NCBI RefSeq assembly: GCF_009856825.1
Contig: NZ_WVTD01000014.1
Span: 1 to 64,000 of the forward strand
Direction: 5' to 3'
DNA length: 64,000 bases
Source: Novosphingobium silvae
Lineage (GTDB): Bacteria; Pseudomonadota; Alphaproteobacteria; Sphingomonadales; Sphingomonadaceae
The notes beneath the pieces were generated by a model. It was given only the letters and a program-made list of their open reading frames with translations, had not been told where the DNA came from and made no database searches. The position numbers and the translations under genes were made by a program. This document shows, piece by piece, positions 19,677 through 28,414 of this stretch (positions are counted from its first letter, which is position 1; each line of letters starts with the position of its first letter).

Positions 19677-20286
19677 GAAATGCTCGGCCCCTCCTGCAGT
19701 CCGCGGCCGTCCCCGCGAGTTCGATCCTGACGTTGCCCTCGCAGCCGCGCTGCGGGTGTTCTGGACGCGTGGCTACGAAGGCGCGTCGATGGCGGAACTG
19801 ACGGAGGCGATGGGCATCACCAAGCCCAGCCTCTACGCCTGCTTCGGCAACAAGGAGGCGCTGTTTCGCAAGGCGCTCGACCTCTACGAACGGGACAAGC
19901 TGGCCTATGTCGGCGCGGCGCTCGAAGCGCCGACTGCGCGCGGCGTTGCCGAGCGGCTGTTGCGGGGCGCCCTTGCCACCCATTGCGGAACCAGCGACCC
20001 GCACGGGTGCCTCGGCGTGATCAGCACCGTTGCCTGCACCAACGAGGTCGAGTCGATCCGGGCACACGTCGCGGCGCGGCGTGCCTCGTCGGAGGCCGCG
20101 CTTGTGGAGCGCTTCAAGCGCGCAAGCGCTGAAGGCGACCTGCCCGAGGGCATCGATCCTGCCGCTATGGCAAGCTGCGTGACGACCGTTTTGCAGGGCC
20201 TCTCGGTGAAGGCGCAGGATTGCGCCTGCCGCAGCGAACTCGAGGGCGCCGTCGATTCGTTCCTCAGCATCTGGCCTAGCCGCTGA
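19675..20286 (+). CDS. TetR/AcrR-family repressor of the downstream RND efflux operon
   Basis: 203 aa. Helix-turn-helix at about residues 15-60 (FDPDVALAAALRVFWTRGYE, ELTEAMGITKPSLYACFGNK), followed by a TetR C-terminal ligand domain. ATG 19675 is the only start that preserves the complete DNA-binding domain, yet no Shine-Dalgarno sequence precedes it, and the operator overlaps the start codon. A leaderless transcript is therefore possible. Three related operators (19663, 20372, 20419) flank the gene and the efflux promoter. This type of repressor usually senses a toxic hydrophobic compound. Confidence 0.9.
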   Translation: MKCSAPPAVRGRPREFDPDVALAAALRVFWTRGYEGASMAELTEAMGITKPSLYACFGNKEALFRKALDLYERDKLAYVGAALEAPTARGVAERLLRGALATHCGTSDPHGCLGVISTVACTNEVESIRAHVAARRASSEAALVERFKRASAEGDLPEGIDPAAMASCVTTVLQGLSVKAQDCACRSELEGAVDSFLSIWPSR

Positions 20287-20371
20287 AGGCTGGCGCGAAG
20301 CGTTCTTTCGAGCTTGATAAATCTCGTTCAACCGCCGTTCAGCTCTTGAAATCGGGTTTCGAGAACTAATC

Positions 20372-20383
20372 TACCGGGCGGTA
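20372..20383. promoter_or_regulatory. TetR operator 2, TACCGGGCGGTA
   Basis: A perfect 5-2-5 palindrome sharing the TACCG-nn-CGGTA core with operator 1. It lies just upstream of the predicted -35 of the efflux promoter. Confidence 0.65.
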
Positions 20384-20394
20384 CAGAAAGTCGC

Positions 20395-20423
20395 TTGACC
20401 TAAACCTCACATGAATTTATACC
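20395..20423 (+). promoter_or_regulatory. predicted promoter of the RND efflux operon
   Basis: TTGACC (20395-20400), a 17-base spacer, then TATACC (20418-20423). The -10 overlaps operator 3, which would explain repression by TetR. Confidence 0.5.
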
Positions 20424-20432
20424 GCTTGGTAT
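20419..20432. promoter_or_regulatory. TetR operator 3, ATACCGCTTGGTAT
   Basis: Same core as operator 1, with one mismatched base pair between the arms. It sits on the predicted -10 of the efflux promoter. Confidence 0.7.
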
Positions 20433-20605
20433 AGAAAGACACCGTCGGTTCTGCCTTCTTCGTGACGGCGGCCGGCATCCCTTCCGACACGTCGGCATTC
20501 GCCGCCGGTCGGTGCCGTGCGCTCTTGCGGGCAGCGGCTGACGCAAAGCAACAGGCATTCGCCCGTTCGGACCCGTGTCCGGCGACGGACGAGTGCACCC
20601 GAAAT

Positions 20606-20676
20606 CTTCCGGCTGCCCCGAGCCGGAAGGCGCCCCGGCGCGCGCTCTTCCCCCGTCCCGGGGCGTGCGCCGGGGC
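20606..20676 (+). promoter_or_regulatory. structured leader with mutually exclusive hairpins before the efflux operon
   Basis: First hairpin: CTTCCGGCT (20606-20614) with AGCCGGAAG (20621-20629), a perfect 9-bp stem. The next segment can pair two ways. CGCCCCGG (20631-20638) pairs with CCGGGGCG (20658-20665), or GCCCCGGCGC (20632-20641) pairs with GCGCCGGGGC (20667-20676). The second pairing ends 5 bases before the AAGGAGG Shine-Dalgarno (20681-20687). This is the geometry of a translational attenuator; function is inferred. Confidence 0.4.
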
Positions 20677-20697
20677 ATCTAAGGAGGAGCAAGAGAC

Positions 20698-21108
20698 ATG
20701 GCCTTCATCGACTTCACCGACGCTACGATCCAGGCGCCCTCGCCCGTGATGTCCAACGCCATGGCGCCTGCCGATGCCAGGGCAGAAGTTCGACACGGCC
20801 TGACCTTGCTCGAACAGAGGGTCGTGGCTCTGGCTCGGGGCGACGGGCTGGATACGCTGCGCCCGCAGCGCAAGCGCGGATGGCTGGCCCGGCTCATCCT
20901 CGGCCCGACGCCTCCTTCCGCCATGCTTGCCAACGAGGAACTGGAGGCGCTGCGCCGCCTTGCCGTCCACGCCTGGCACAAGGGCTACACTCTCCCGGCG
21001 TCAGCGCTGAAAGAGGCCCGCGCGGCCGGCCACAGCGAAGCCAAGATCGGCGCCGTCATCGACATCATCGGCCGCTCGCGCGTGCCATTCCGAAGGCTTG
21101 CAGCATGA
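20698..21108 (+). CDS. hypothetical protein, first gene of the RND efflux operon
   Basis: 136 aa. It starts at ATG 20698 with a strong AAGGAGG 10 bases upstream. The family is not recognised. There is no signal peptide. Residues about 30-60 are basic and helical (LEQRVVALARGDGLD, QRKRGWLARLILG), and the C-terminal half is helical (ELEALRRLAVHAWHKGYTLP). The stop overlaps the adaptor gene's ATG (ATGA), so the two are translationally coupled. Coupling suggests an accessory or regulatory partner of the pump. Confidence 0.7.
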   Translation: MAFIDFTDATIQAPSPVMSNAMAPADARAEVRHGLTLLEQRVVALARGDGLDTLRPQRKRGWLARLILGPTPPSAMLANEELEALRRLAVHAWHKGYTLPASALKEARAAGHSEAKIGAVIDIIGRSRVPFRRLAA

Positions 21109-22385
21109 ATCTCGCCACATCTCTCCAGATCCCGTCCGAGTACGCCCGGGACGCGGGAACCACGCCCGCCGGCGCCCGCCCTGTCCGCCGAATGCCGCTT
21201 GCGGTCGGCGCCCTGGCCCTGATCGCGGTGGCCGGACTTGGCTGGAAGTTCCTGGCAACGCCTGACCCGGCCAGTGCCCTGCCCCCGCCCGCCGTGGTTC
21301 AAACGGCGCAGCCGCTGGTGCGCGAAGTCACTCAGTGGGACGATTATGTCGGCCGTTTCGCGCCCAGTCGCACCGTCGAGGTGCGCCCGCGCGTATCGGG
21401 AGCGATCACCCAGATCCTGTTCAAGGACGGCGACTACGTGCAGGCCGGGCAGGCGCTTTTCGTCGTCGATCCGCGCCCTTATCGCGCCGCTCTCGCCGAA
21501 GCACAGGCCGAGGTGGCCTCGGCGAATGCGACGCTTGCACTGGCCCGGTCGGACTACAGCCGCGTCGCCGGCCTTACCGGGGATGAGGCGATGGCCGCCA
21601 GCGAGGTCGACCAGCGCCGGTCCCGCGTCCGGGCCGCAGAGGCCGCCCTTGCCGCAGCGCAGGCCCGCGTGCGTACCCGCTCGCTGGACGTCGAGTTCTC
21701 GACCGTTCGCGCGCCGATCTCGGGCCGCGTCTCCGACCGCCGCGTCGACTCCGGCAATCTTGTCTCAGGTGACAACGGCGCCGGTGCCACGCTGCTGACG
21801 ACGATCAACGCTGTCGATCCGATTTATTTCACCTTCGATGCGTCGGAACAGCTTTTCCTGAAAACCCAGCGCGATCGCGCCGAGGACCGTGGCGCAACCG
21901 CCGTCGAGGTGCGGCTTCAGGACGAGGCGGACTATCGCTGGAAGGGCAAGCTGGACTTCACCGACAACGGGCTCGATCCGCGTTCCGGCACGATCCGCGT
22001 GCGCGCCAGCCTCGACAATCACGACGGCTTCCTGACCCCCGGCATGTTCGGCAACATGCGACTTGCCAGCGGCGGAACGGTCAAGGCGATGCTGGTGCCC
22101 GACGCGGCGGTCCGGTCCGACCAGACCCGCAAGGTGGTGATGGTCGTCGGCAAGGACGGCATGGTCGTCAGCCGCCCGGTCGAGACGGGTCCCCTCGTGG
22201 GCAACCTTCGCATCATCCGCAACGGCCTGAAAGCCGGGGATGCGGTCGTGGTCTCGAACTATCAGGCCGCCATTCCGGGCAGCCGGGTCCAGACAAAGGC
22301 CGGGAAGATCGCCGCCGAACAGCCCGCCACCTCGCCCCGGGAGCCTGCCGCGCAGGCCGCCGCGCAGGCGACTTTGGTGAACTGA
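21105..22385 (+). CDS. RND efflux periplasmic adaptor (MexA/AcrA-type membrane fusion protein)
   Basis: 426 aa. The adaptor links the inner-membrane RND pump to the outer-membrane channel. A single N-terminal membrane anchor lies near residues 29-46 (LAVGALALIAVAGLGWKFLA), with no lipobox. The lipoyl/barrel-sandwich halves are VEVRPRVSGAITQILFKDGD and VEFSTVRAPISGRVSDRRVD, flanking an alpha-hairpin (about residues 130-190). A beta-barrel and membrane-proximal domain follow. ATG 21105 overlaps the upstream stop by 4 bases. Confidence 0.93.
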   Translation: MNLATSLQIPSEYARDAGTTPAGARPVRRMPLAVGALALIAVAGLGWKFLATPDPASALPPPAVVQTAQPLVREVTQWDDYVGRFAPSRTVEVRPRVSGAITQILFKDGDYVQAGQALFVVDPRPYRAALAEAQAEVASANATLALARSDYSRVAGLTGDEAMAASEVDQRRSRVRAAEAALAAAQARVRTRSLDVEFSTVRAPISGRVSDRRVDSGNLVSGDNGAGATLLTTINAVDPIYFTFDASEQLFLKTQRDRAEDRGATAVEVRLQDEADYRWKGKLDFTDNGLDPRSGTIRVRASLDNHDGFLTPGMFGNMRLASGGTVKAMLVPDAAVRSDQTRKVVMVVGKDGMVVSRPVETGPLVGNLRIIRNGLKAGDAVVVSNYQAAIPGSRVQTKAGKIAAEQPATSPREPAAQAAAQATLVN

Positions 22386-22401
22386 CAAGGCCTTGATCCG
22401 G

Positions 22402-22439
22402 TAACCCGTCGTTCCCGCCCGAGCGGGACTGACGGGTTA
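22402..22439. repeat. hairpin 1 between adaptor and pump genes
   Basis: TAACCCGTC (22402-22410) pairs with GACGGGTTA (22431-22439), with an inner CCCGC/GCGGG stem and a 3x3 internal loop. It sits inside the operon 17 bases after the adaptor stop. Confidence 0.55.
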
Positions 22440-22442
22440 GCC

Positions 22443-22459
22443 CGGCGTCCCGGACGCCG
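22443..22459. repeat. hairpin 2 between adaptor and pump genes
   Basis: CGGCGTCC (22443-22450) and GGACGCCG (22452-22459) are perfect inverted arms around one base. The hairpin follows the first one immediately. With no T-run, partial termination or mRNA protection is more likely than full termination. Confidence 0.5.
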
Positions 22460-22557
22460 AAGAAACCACAATACCCGCGCCCACGGCGCGCCGGCTTTGC
22501 ATGTCGCGGGATCATCTTCCGCGCAGCGACCTCGTGCGCCCAGACAAGGCACATCTC

Positions 22558-25500
22558 ATGCGCTTTTCCCGCTTCTTCATCGACCGCCCGATCTTTGCGG
22601 GCGTCATCGCGGTGATCATCACCGTGATCGGCGCGCTGGCCTTCATCGGCCTGCCGGTCAGCCAGTACCCCGACATCGTACCCCCCACCGTAACGGTGAG
22701 CGCGCAGTATCCGGGCGCCTCCGCCGAAACCGTCGCCAACACCGTGGCCGCTCCCATTGAGCAGGAGATCAACGGTGTGGACGACATGCTCTACATGGAT
22801 TCGCAGTCTACCGGCGATGGCAAGGTCACGATCACCGTCACCTTCAAGATCGGCACCGACCTCGACGCCGCGCAAGTGCTGGTCCAGAACCGCGTCGCCG
22901 TCGCCACCCCGCGCCTGCCAGAGGAAGTGCAGCGCATGGGCGTGGTGACACGCAAGACCTCGCCCGACTTCCTGATGGTCGTGAACCTGCAGTCGCCCGA
23001 CGGCACTTACGACCGCGACTATCTCTCGAACTACGCGCTCACCCAGGTCAAGGACCGGCTCGCACGCATCGAGGGCGTGGGCGATGTCCAGATGTTCGGT
23101 GCGCGCGACTACGGCATGCGCATCTGGATCGATCCGGGCCGGGCCGCCGCGATGGACCTTACCGCAGGCGAGATCGTGACGGCGCTGCGCAACCAGAACG
23201 TGCAGGTTTCGGCCGGCGCGATCGGCGCTCCGCCCTTCGACAAGGGGAACGCCTACCAGGTCGGTGTCGAGCTGCAGGGCCGCCTGGCCGATCCCAAGGA
23301 GTTCGCCGACATCGTCGTGCGCACCGACCCCGATGGCCATCAGGTCCGCGTGCGCGACGTCGCCCGCGTGGAACTGGGCGCGCAGGACTACAACACCAAC
23401 ACCTACCTTTCGGGCAAGCCCACCGTCGTCATGGCCGTGCTGCAGCGCCCCGGGTCCAACGCGCTCGAATCCGCCCAGGCGGTGCGCGCGGAGATGGACA
23501 GCCTCGCTGCCAGGTTCCCGAAGGGGCTTGAGTACTCGGTGATCTACAACCCCACCGAGTTCATCGGACAATCGATCGACGCCGTTTATCACACGCTGTT
23601 CGAGGCGGTGATCCTCGTCGTCCTCGTCATTCTGGTGTTCCTGCAGAACTGGCGCGCGGCGATCATCCCGATCATCGCCATTCCCGTCTCGCTCGTCGGT
23701 ACGGCCGTGATGCTGGCTGCCGTCGGCTACTCGCTCAACAACCTCTCGCTATTCGGGCTGGTGCTCGCCATCGGCATCGTCGTCGACGACGCGATCGTCG
23801 TGGTCGAGAACGTCGAGCGTTACATCGAGGAGGGGCTTTCCCCGCTGGAGGCCTCTCGCAGGTCGATGGATGAAGTCTCCGGCGCGCTCGTCGCCATCGT
23901 GCTGGTGCTCTGCGCGGTCTTCGTGCCGACGCTGTTCATCGGCGGCATCTCGGGCGCGTTCTACCAGCAGTTCGCGGTGACCATCTCGACCGCGACCGTC
24001 ATCTCGCTCGTCCTTTCGCTCACCCTCTCGCCTGCGCTTGCCGCCATCCTGCTGCGCCACCGCGAGCGCGTTGCCGACGACGCGCCCCGCTGGCGTAGCG
24101 TGATGCAGGGCGCTGCCGACCGCTTCAACAACGGTTTCGACCGCATGAGCGATGGCTATGCCCGGCTCACTGGCAAGATGGTTCGCCTGCCTGCGCGCAT
24201 GATGGCAATCTACGGCGCGCTCATCGCAGCGACCGTGGGCCTGTTCTGGGCAACGCCGACCGGCTTCGTCCCGCAGCAGGACCAGGGTTACTTCCTGGCA
24301 GCCGCGTTCCTGCCCTCGGGCTCCTCGCTCGAGCGTACGGACGCGGTGACGCAGGAGATCGCCAAGCGGCTCCTGCCGATCAAGGGCATCCGCGGCGCGG
24401 TGATGTTCGCCGGTCTTCACGGCCCCTCGCGCACCGCAGCGCCCGATTCCGCCGCAATCTACTTCCCCTTCGAATCCTTCGAGAAGCGCAAGGAACTCGG
24501 CGTCACTTACGCCAGCATCATGGCCGAGGCGCAGAAAGCGGTCGCCGGCTATGACAAGGCGACGATTTACCTGCTTCCCCCGCCGACCATCAACGGCATC
24601 GTCCCGGCCGGCGGATACCGCATGATGGTGGAGGACAACGAAGGACGCAGCTACGCCGAGCTTGCCGAGGCAACGAATGGCATGCTTGCCAAGGCGAACC
24701 AGGCGAAGGGGCTGCAACAGGTCTACACGCTGTTCGACCAGAACACCCCGCGCGTCTTCGCCGACGTGGACCGCCGAAAGGCCGACCTCCTCGGCGTCCC
24801 TCCGGAACGCGTGTTCGAGGCGCTGCAGGTCTATCTCGGCTCCGCTTTCGTGAACGACTTCAACCTGCTTGGCCGCACCTACCGCGTGACTGCACAGGCC
24901 GACCAGTCGCAGCGCGGTTCCGTGCCCGACATCGCCAACCTCAAGACCCGCTCCAACTCGGGCGCGATGGTGCCGATCGGTTCAGTCGCCACTTTCGAGG
25001 ACAAGACCGGCCCCTACCGCGTGGTGCGCTACAACCTGCATCCCGCCATCGAGGTCGACGGCAACGTCGCGCCCGGCTACTCGACCGGGCAGGCTCTCTC
25101 CACCATGGAGAAGGTCGCGGACGAGGCGCTGCCGGCCGGCTACAGCCACGAATGGACCGGCATCGCCTACCAGCAGGCGACGGCAGGCAATACCGCCGGG
25201 ATCGTGTTCGGCATGGCGGTGCTGTTCGTCTTCTTGGTGCTCGCCGCGCAGTACGAGAGCCTGACCCTGCCCCTTGCCATCATCCTGATCGTGCCGATGT
25301 GCCTCTTCGCGGCCATGGCGGGCGTGAACCTTCGCGGTATGGACAACAACATTCTTACCCAGATCGGCCTCGTGGTGCTGATCGCGCTGGCGGCCAAGAA
25401 CGCGATCCTCGTGGTCGAGTTCGCCAAGCAGGCCGAGGACGAACGCGGCATGTCCCCGGTGGAGGCTGCCGTTTACGCCGCCCGCACCCGCCTGCGGCCG

Positions 25501-25740
25501 ATCCTGATGACCAGCTTCGCCTTCATCCTCGGCGCAGTGCCGCTGGTGATCGCAAGCGGGGCCGGCGCGGAGCTTCGGCAGGCGCTGGGCACGGCGGTGT
25601 TCTTCGGCATGACGGGCGTCACCGCGTTCGGCCTGCTGTTCACGCCGACCTTCTACGTCGTGTGCCGGAACCTGGCGGAGCGCCTGCGCCGCCGTCCGGC
25701 ACCGCGGGGCCACAGCCATGCGCTGCAGCCCGCTGAGTAA
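22558..25740 (+). CDS. RND efflux pump, HAE1/AcrB-type inner-membrane permease
   Basis: 1060 aa, typical length. It is a proton-driven trimeric pump for hydrophobic compounds. The N-terminus MRFSRFFIDRPIFAGVIAVI gives TM1. The proton-relay pair lies in GIVVDDAIVVVENVERY of TM4, and the relay lysine in ALAAKNAILVVEFAKQ of TM10. Two large periplasmic loops contain GFVPQQDQGYF. ATG 22558 begins the family sequence (AAGGC upstream); an upstream ATG at 22501 is less likely. It is the third gene of the TetR-controlled operon. Confidence 0.96.
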   Translation: MRFSRFFIDRPIFAGVIAVIITVIGALAFIGLPVSQYPDIVPPTVTVSAQYPGASAETVANTVAAPIEQEINGVDDMLYMDSQSTGDGKVTITVTFKIGTDLDAAQVLVQNRVAVATPRLPEEVQRMGVVTRKTSPDFLMVVNLQSPDGTYDRDYLSNYALTQVKDRLARIEGVGDVQMFGARDYGMRIWIDPGRAAAMDLTAGEIVTALRNQNVQVSAGAIGAPPFDKGNAYQVGVELQGRLADPKEFADIVVRTDPDGHQVRVRDVARVELGAQDYNTNTYLSGKPTVVMAVLQRPGSNALESAQAVRAEMDSLAARFPKGLEYSVIYNPTEFIGQSIDAVYHTLFEAVILVVLVILVFLQNWRAAIIPIIAIPVSLVGTAVMLAAVGYSLNNLSLFGLVLAIGIVVDDAIVVVENVERYIEEGLSPLEASRRSMDEVSGALVAIVLVLCAVFVPTLFIGGISGAFYQQFAVTISTATVISLVLSLTLSPALAAILLRHRERVADDAPRWRSVMQGAADRFNNGFDRMSDGYARLTGKMVRLPARMMAIYGALIAATVGLFWATPTGFVPQQDQGYFLAAAFLPSGSSLERTDAVTQEIAKRLLPIKGIRGAVMFAGLHGPSRTAAPDSAAIYFPFESFEKRKELGVTYASIMAEAQKAVAGYDKATIYLLPPPTINGIVPAGGYRMMVEDNEGRSYAELAEATNGMLAKANQAKGLQQVYTLFDQNTPRVFADVDRRKADLLGVPPERVFEALQVYLGSAFVNDFNLLGRTYRVTAQADQSQRGSVPDIANLKTRSNSGAMVPIGSVATFEDKTGPYRVVRYNLHPAIEVDGNVAPGYSTGQALSTMEKVADEALPAGYSHEWTGIAYQQATAGNTAGIVFGMAVLFVFLVLAAQYESLTLPLAIILIVPMCLFAAMAGVNLRGMDNNILTQIGLVVLIALAAKNAILVVEFAKQAEDERGMSPVEAAVYAARTRLRPILMTSFAFILGAVPLVIASGAGAELRQALGTAVFFGMTGVTAFGLLFTPTFYVVCRNLAERLRRRPAPRGHSHALQPAE

Positions 25741-25752
25741 GGAAATCCCTCG

Positions 25753-27174
25753 ATGATGAAGCACTCGCTCGCGGCGCTGCTGGCCGCCACCGCTCTCTCC
25801 GGCTGCGCGGTCGGCCCCGACCATATCGCGCCCACCCCGCCGCCTTCGGCAGAGGCGCCGTTCGTCGGCTTGCAGGGCGCGGAGGTGACTTCGGCCAGCC
25901 CTGAAGGTTCATGGTGGCGTCTTTACGACGATACCATGCTGGACGGCCTTGTCGCCGATGCCCTGACGGCCAACACCGACCTCAGGGTAGCGCTGGCGCG
26001 GATCGAACGGGCCCGCGCTTCGCTGCGCGGTTCGCGCTCACAGGCCCTGCCGCAGACCAATATCAACGCCTCGGCCACCTACGGCCAGGTCTCGGAGGCG
26101 CAGACGCTCCCGGGCTTCGACCGCGAAGGCCGCCGGGTGGATGGGGAACTGGCGGTGGGCTACGAACTCGACCTGTTCGGGCGCGTCCGCCGGGGCGTCG
26201 AGGCGTCGCGTGCCGATCTCGATGCCGCGCGGCAGGACGCTGACGCCGTCCGCGTCACGATCGTGGCCGATACGGTCCGCGCCTATGTCGACGCCATCAG
26301 CGCCGGTGAGCAGATCGACGTTGCGGAGCGGACGCTCGACCTTCTCTCCCGATCGGAGCGGATCATCACCGCTCGTTTCGAGCGCGGGCTCAACCAGCGG
26401 CTCGACGTGATCCGCGTCGCCCAGCTTCGCGAGGCGCAGGCCGCGACGATCCCGACCCTGGCTGCGCGGCGCGATGCGGCCCTGTTCCGCCTTGCCGTGC
26501 TGACCGGCCGCACACCCCGGGATATCCCCGATGGTGTGATCGCAAGGACCTCCACGCCGACCGTACTTCGACCCATTCCCGTGGGAGACGGTCGGACGCT
26601 TCTGGCGCGCCGCCCCGACGTGAAGGCCGCGGAGCGTCGGCTCGCAGCCGACACCGCGCGCATCGGCGTGGCCACGGCGGATCTCTACCCCCGGATCACG
26701 CTTGGCGGCTCCATCGGCACCACGGCCGTAGGCGCGACGGAGGTGTTCGGCGGCGGTCCGCTGCGCTGGCTGCTGGGGCCGATGATCTCGTGGGCCTTTC
26801 CAAACCAGGAAGCGATCCGCGCCCGCATCGGCGGAGCACGGGCGGATGCCAAGGCGGATCTCGCCACCTTCGACGGCACTGTCCTTCGCGCCCTTGCCGA
26901 AACGGAAACGGCGCTCTCCGCCTACCGCAACGCTCTTCTTCGCCGGGAACGCCTCGCCGCCTCGCGCGATGCGGCGCAGCGGGCCGAGAGAGTGAGCGTG
27001 GCGCGCCAGAGCCGGGGCGAGATCGATTCGCTCGACGTTCTGGATGCCCAGCGCACTCTCGCGCAGGCAGAAGCCTATGCCGCCGCGGCCACGCGCGAAG
27101 TCGCCTTTGCGCAGGTGGACCTGTTCCGGGCTCTGGGCGGCACGTGGCAGGAAGCACCTTCCGGGGCAAGTTGA
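25753..27174 (+). CDS. RND outer-membrane channel lipoprotein (NodT/OprM family)
   Basis: 473 aa. An outer-membrane factor that completes the tripartite pump. Lipoprotein signal with lipobox ALSGC (C18). Two OEP repeats follow, with WWRLYDDTMLDGLVADAL, DLRVALARIERARASLRGSR, VGYELDLFGRVRRGVEASRA, RPDVKAAERRLAADTARIG and DVLDAQRTLAQAEA. AAGGAAA overlapping the permease stop serves as the ribosome binding site, so it belongs to the same operon. Confidence 0.95.
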   Translation: MMKHSLAALLAATALSGCAVGPDHIAPTPPPSAEAPFVGLQGAEVTSASPEGSWWRLYDDTMLDGLVADALTANTDLRVALARIERARASLRGSRSQALPQTNINASATYGQVSEAQTLPGFDREGRRVDGELAVGYELDLFGRVRRGVEASRADLDAARQDADAVRVTIVADTVRAYVDAISAGEQIDVAERTLDLLSRSERIITARFERGLNQRLDVIRVAQLREAQAATIPTLAARRDAALFRLAVLTGRTPRDIPDGVIARTSTPTVLRPIPVGDGRTLLARRPDVKAAERRLAADTARIGVATADLYPRITLGGSIGTTAVGATEVFGGGPLRWLLGPMISWAFPNQEAIRARIGGARADAKADLATFDGTVLRALAETETALSAYRNALLRRERLAASRDAAQRAERVSVARQSRGEIDSLDVLDAQRTLAQAEAYAAAATREVAFAQVDLFRALGGTWQEAPSGAS

Positions 27175-27261
27175 GCCGGGATCGCACATTCGCGTGCGTC
27201 CAGCATCAAGACGCGATGGGAAGAAGGCGACTAGGGTACTTCCTGCAACAGGAGGTCCCGC

Positions 27262-28338
27262 ATGAGTGTCGCCGCAATCCCCTCTCCCGTCCTCACCGTC
27301 GCAGCGTGGCGCGGCGACAAGCTGATGGAGGGGCAGGACTGGATCTACCAGCTGGATGCGCAGCAGCTCGCGGAACTGGAGGCTCTGGGCCGGCGCTTCC
27401 TTGACGAGGACCCGGACCTTCGCTTCGTGCAGGCAGAGGATTACCCGCTCCAGGTCTGCGCGGAGGCGGTGAAGGCCTGGCGCAGGGACGTCGATTTTGG
27501 CCGTGGTTTCGTGCTGGTGCGCGGGCTGCGGTCGGATCACTACTCTGACGCGCTCTCCTGTGCCATCTACTATGTGCTCGGCCTGCACATGGGCGATCCC
27601 ATCCGCCAGAACGAGATGGGCGACCTGCTCGACCACGTCTATGCCACCAGCGACAAGACGATGGACGATCCCACTGCCAAGTCCTCGAAGGTGCGCGACA
27701 AGCTGGTCTACCATTCGGACAGTTCGGACATCGTCGCGCTGATGTGCCTGCGCGGGGCGAAGGAGGGTGGGCTTTCGTGCCTCGTCTCGGGCGCGGAGAT
27801 ATATAACGAGATCCTGCGCCGCCGCCCCGATCTTGCCCACCTGCTGCTCGAGCCCTTTCACTGGGACTGGCGCCGACAGGATGCCGAGGCCCCGGCGGAC
27901 ACCTATACCTCGCCCGTGGTGAGCGTGGAGGACAGCGTCTTCTCGATGTACGCAGGCTCGCTCTACATCGTGACCGCGCAGGAATATCCGGGCGTTCCCA
28001 AGCTGACGCCGGACCAGCTGGAGGTGCTGCGGCTCTTCGACGAGATCACCTACGAACCGGGGATGGCGATCGCCATGGACTTCCGCCCCGGCGACATACA
28101 GTGGCTCTCGAACTACGCCGCCCTTCACTCGCGCACGGAGTTCAAGGACTTCCCCGAGCCCCAGCGCAAGCGTCACCTCCTGCGACTTTGGCTGTCCAGC
28201 AAGACCAACCGGCCCGTGGTGGAGGGCTTCGGCAAGAACGGCGTCGTCCAGCATCGCGCCGCCCACCGCGACGGAGTGGAGCACCCGGATGCGCGCTTCA
28301 GCATCCGCCAGATGTCGGTACCGCGCCTGATCTCCTGA
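27262..28338 (+). CDS. TauD/TfdA-type 2-oxoglutarate-dependent dioxygenase
   Basis: 358 aa. Fe(II)/2-oxoglutarate oxygenases of this family hydroxylate small acids or amino acids. The iron ligands are H151 and D153 in LVYHSDSSD and distal H289 in NYAALHSRTEF, with the 2-oxoglutarate arginine in KRHLLRLWL near 308. AGGAGGTC precedes the ATG. The substrate is not predictable. No sulfonate or taurine transport genes are adjacent, so the TauD label is family-level only. Confidence 0.85.
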   Translation: MSVAAIPSPVLTVAAWRGDKLMEGQDWIYQLDAQQLAELEALGRRFLDEDPDLRFVQAEDYPLQVCAEAVKAWRRDVDFGRGFVLVRGLRSDHYSDALSCAIYYVLGLHMGDPIRQNEMGDLLDHVYATSDKTMDDPTAKSSKVRDKLVYHSDSSDIVALMCLRGAKEGGLSCLVSGAEIYNEILRRRPDLAHLLLEPFHWDWRRQDAEAPADTYTSPVVSVEDSVFSMYAGSLYIVTAQEYPGVPKLTPDQLEVLRLFDEITYEPGMAIAMDFRPGDIQWLSNYAALHSRTEFKDFPEPQRKRHLLRLWLSSKTNRPVVEGFGKNGVVQHRAAHRDGVEHPDARFSIRQMSVPRLIS

Positions 28339-28414
28339 CGGATCGGGCGCGCGGTCTGCCCCGCCGGAGCGGAAAGGCTGGACAACGCGCGGAGTAGTCC
28401 GACAAAAGGGTGCG

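Larger units (their letters stand above)
20287..20697. other. regulatory interval between tetR and the efflux operon
   Basis: 411 bases without a credible gene. It holds two TetR operators, a sigma-70-like promoter (20395-20423), and a roughly 270-base leader whose last 75 bases are rich in perfect inverted repeats. These are described separately. Confidence 0.6.
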
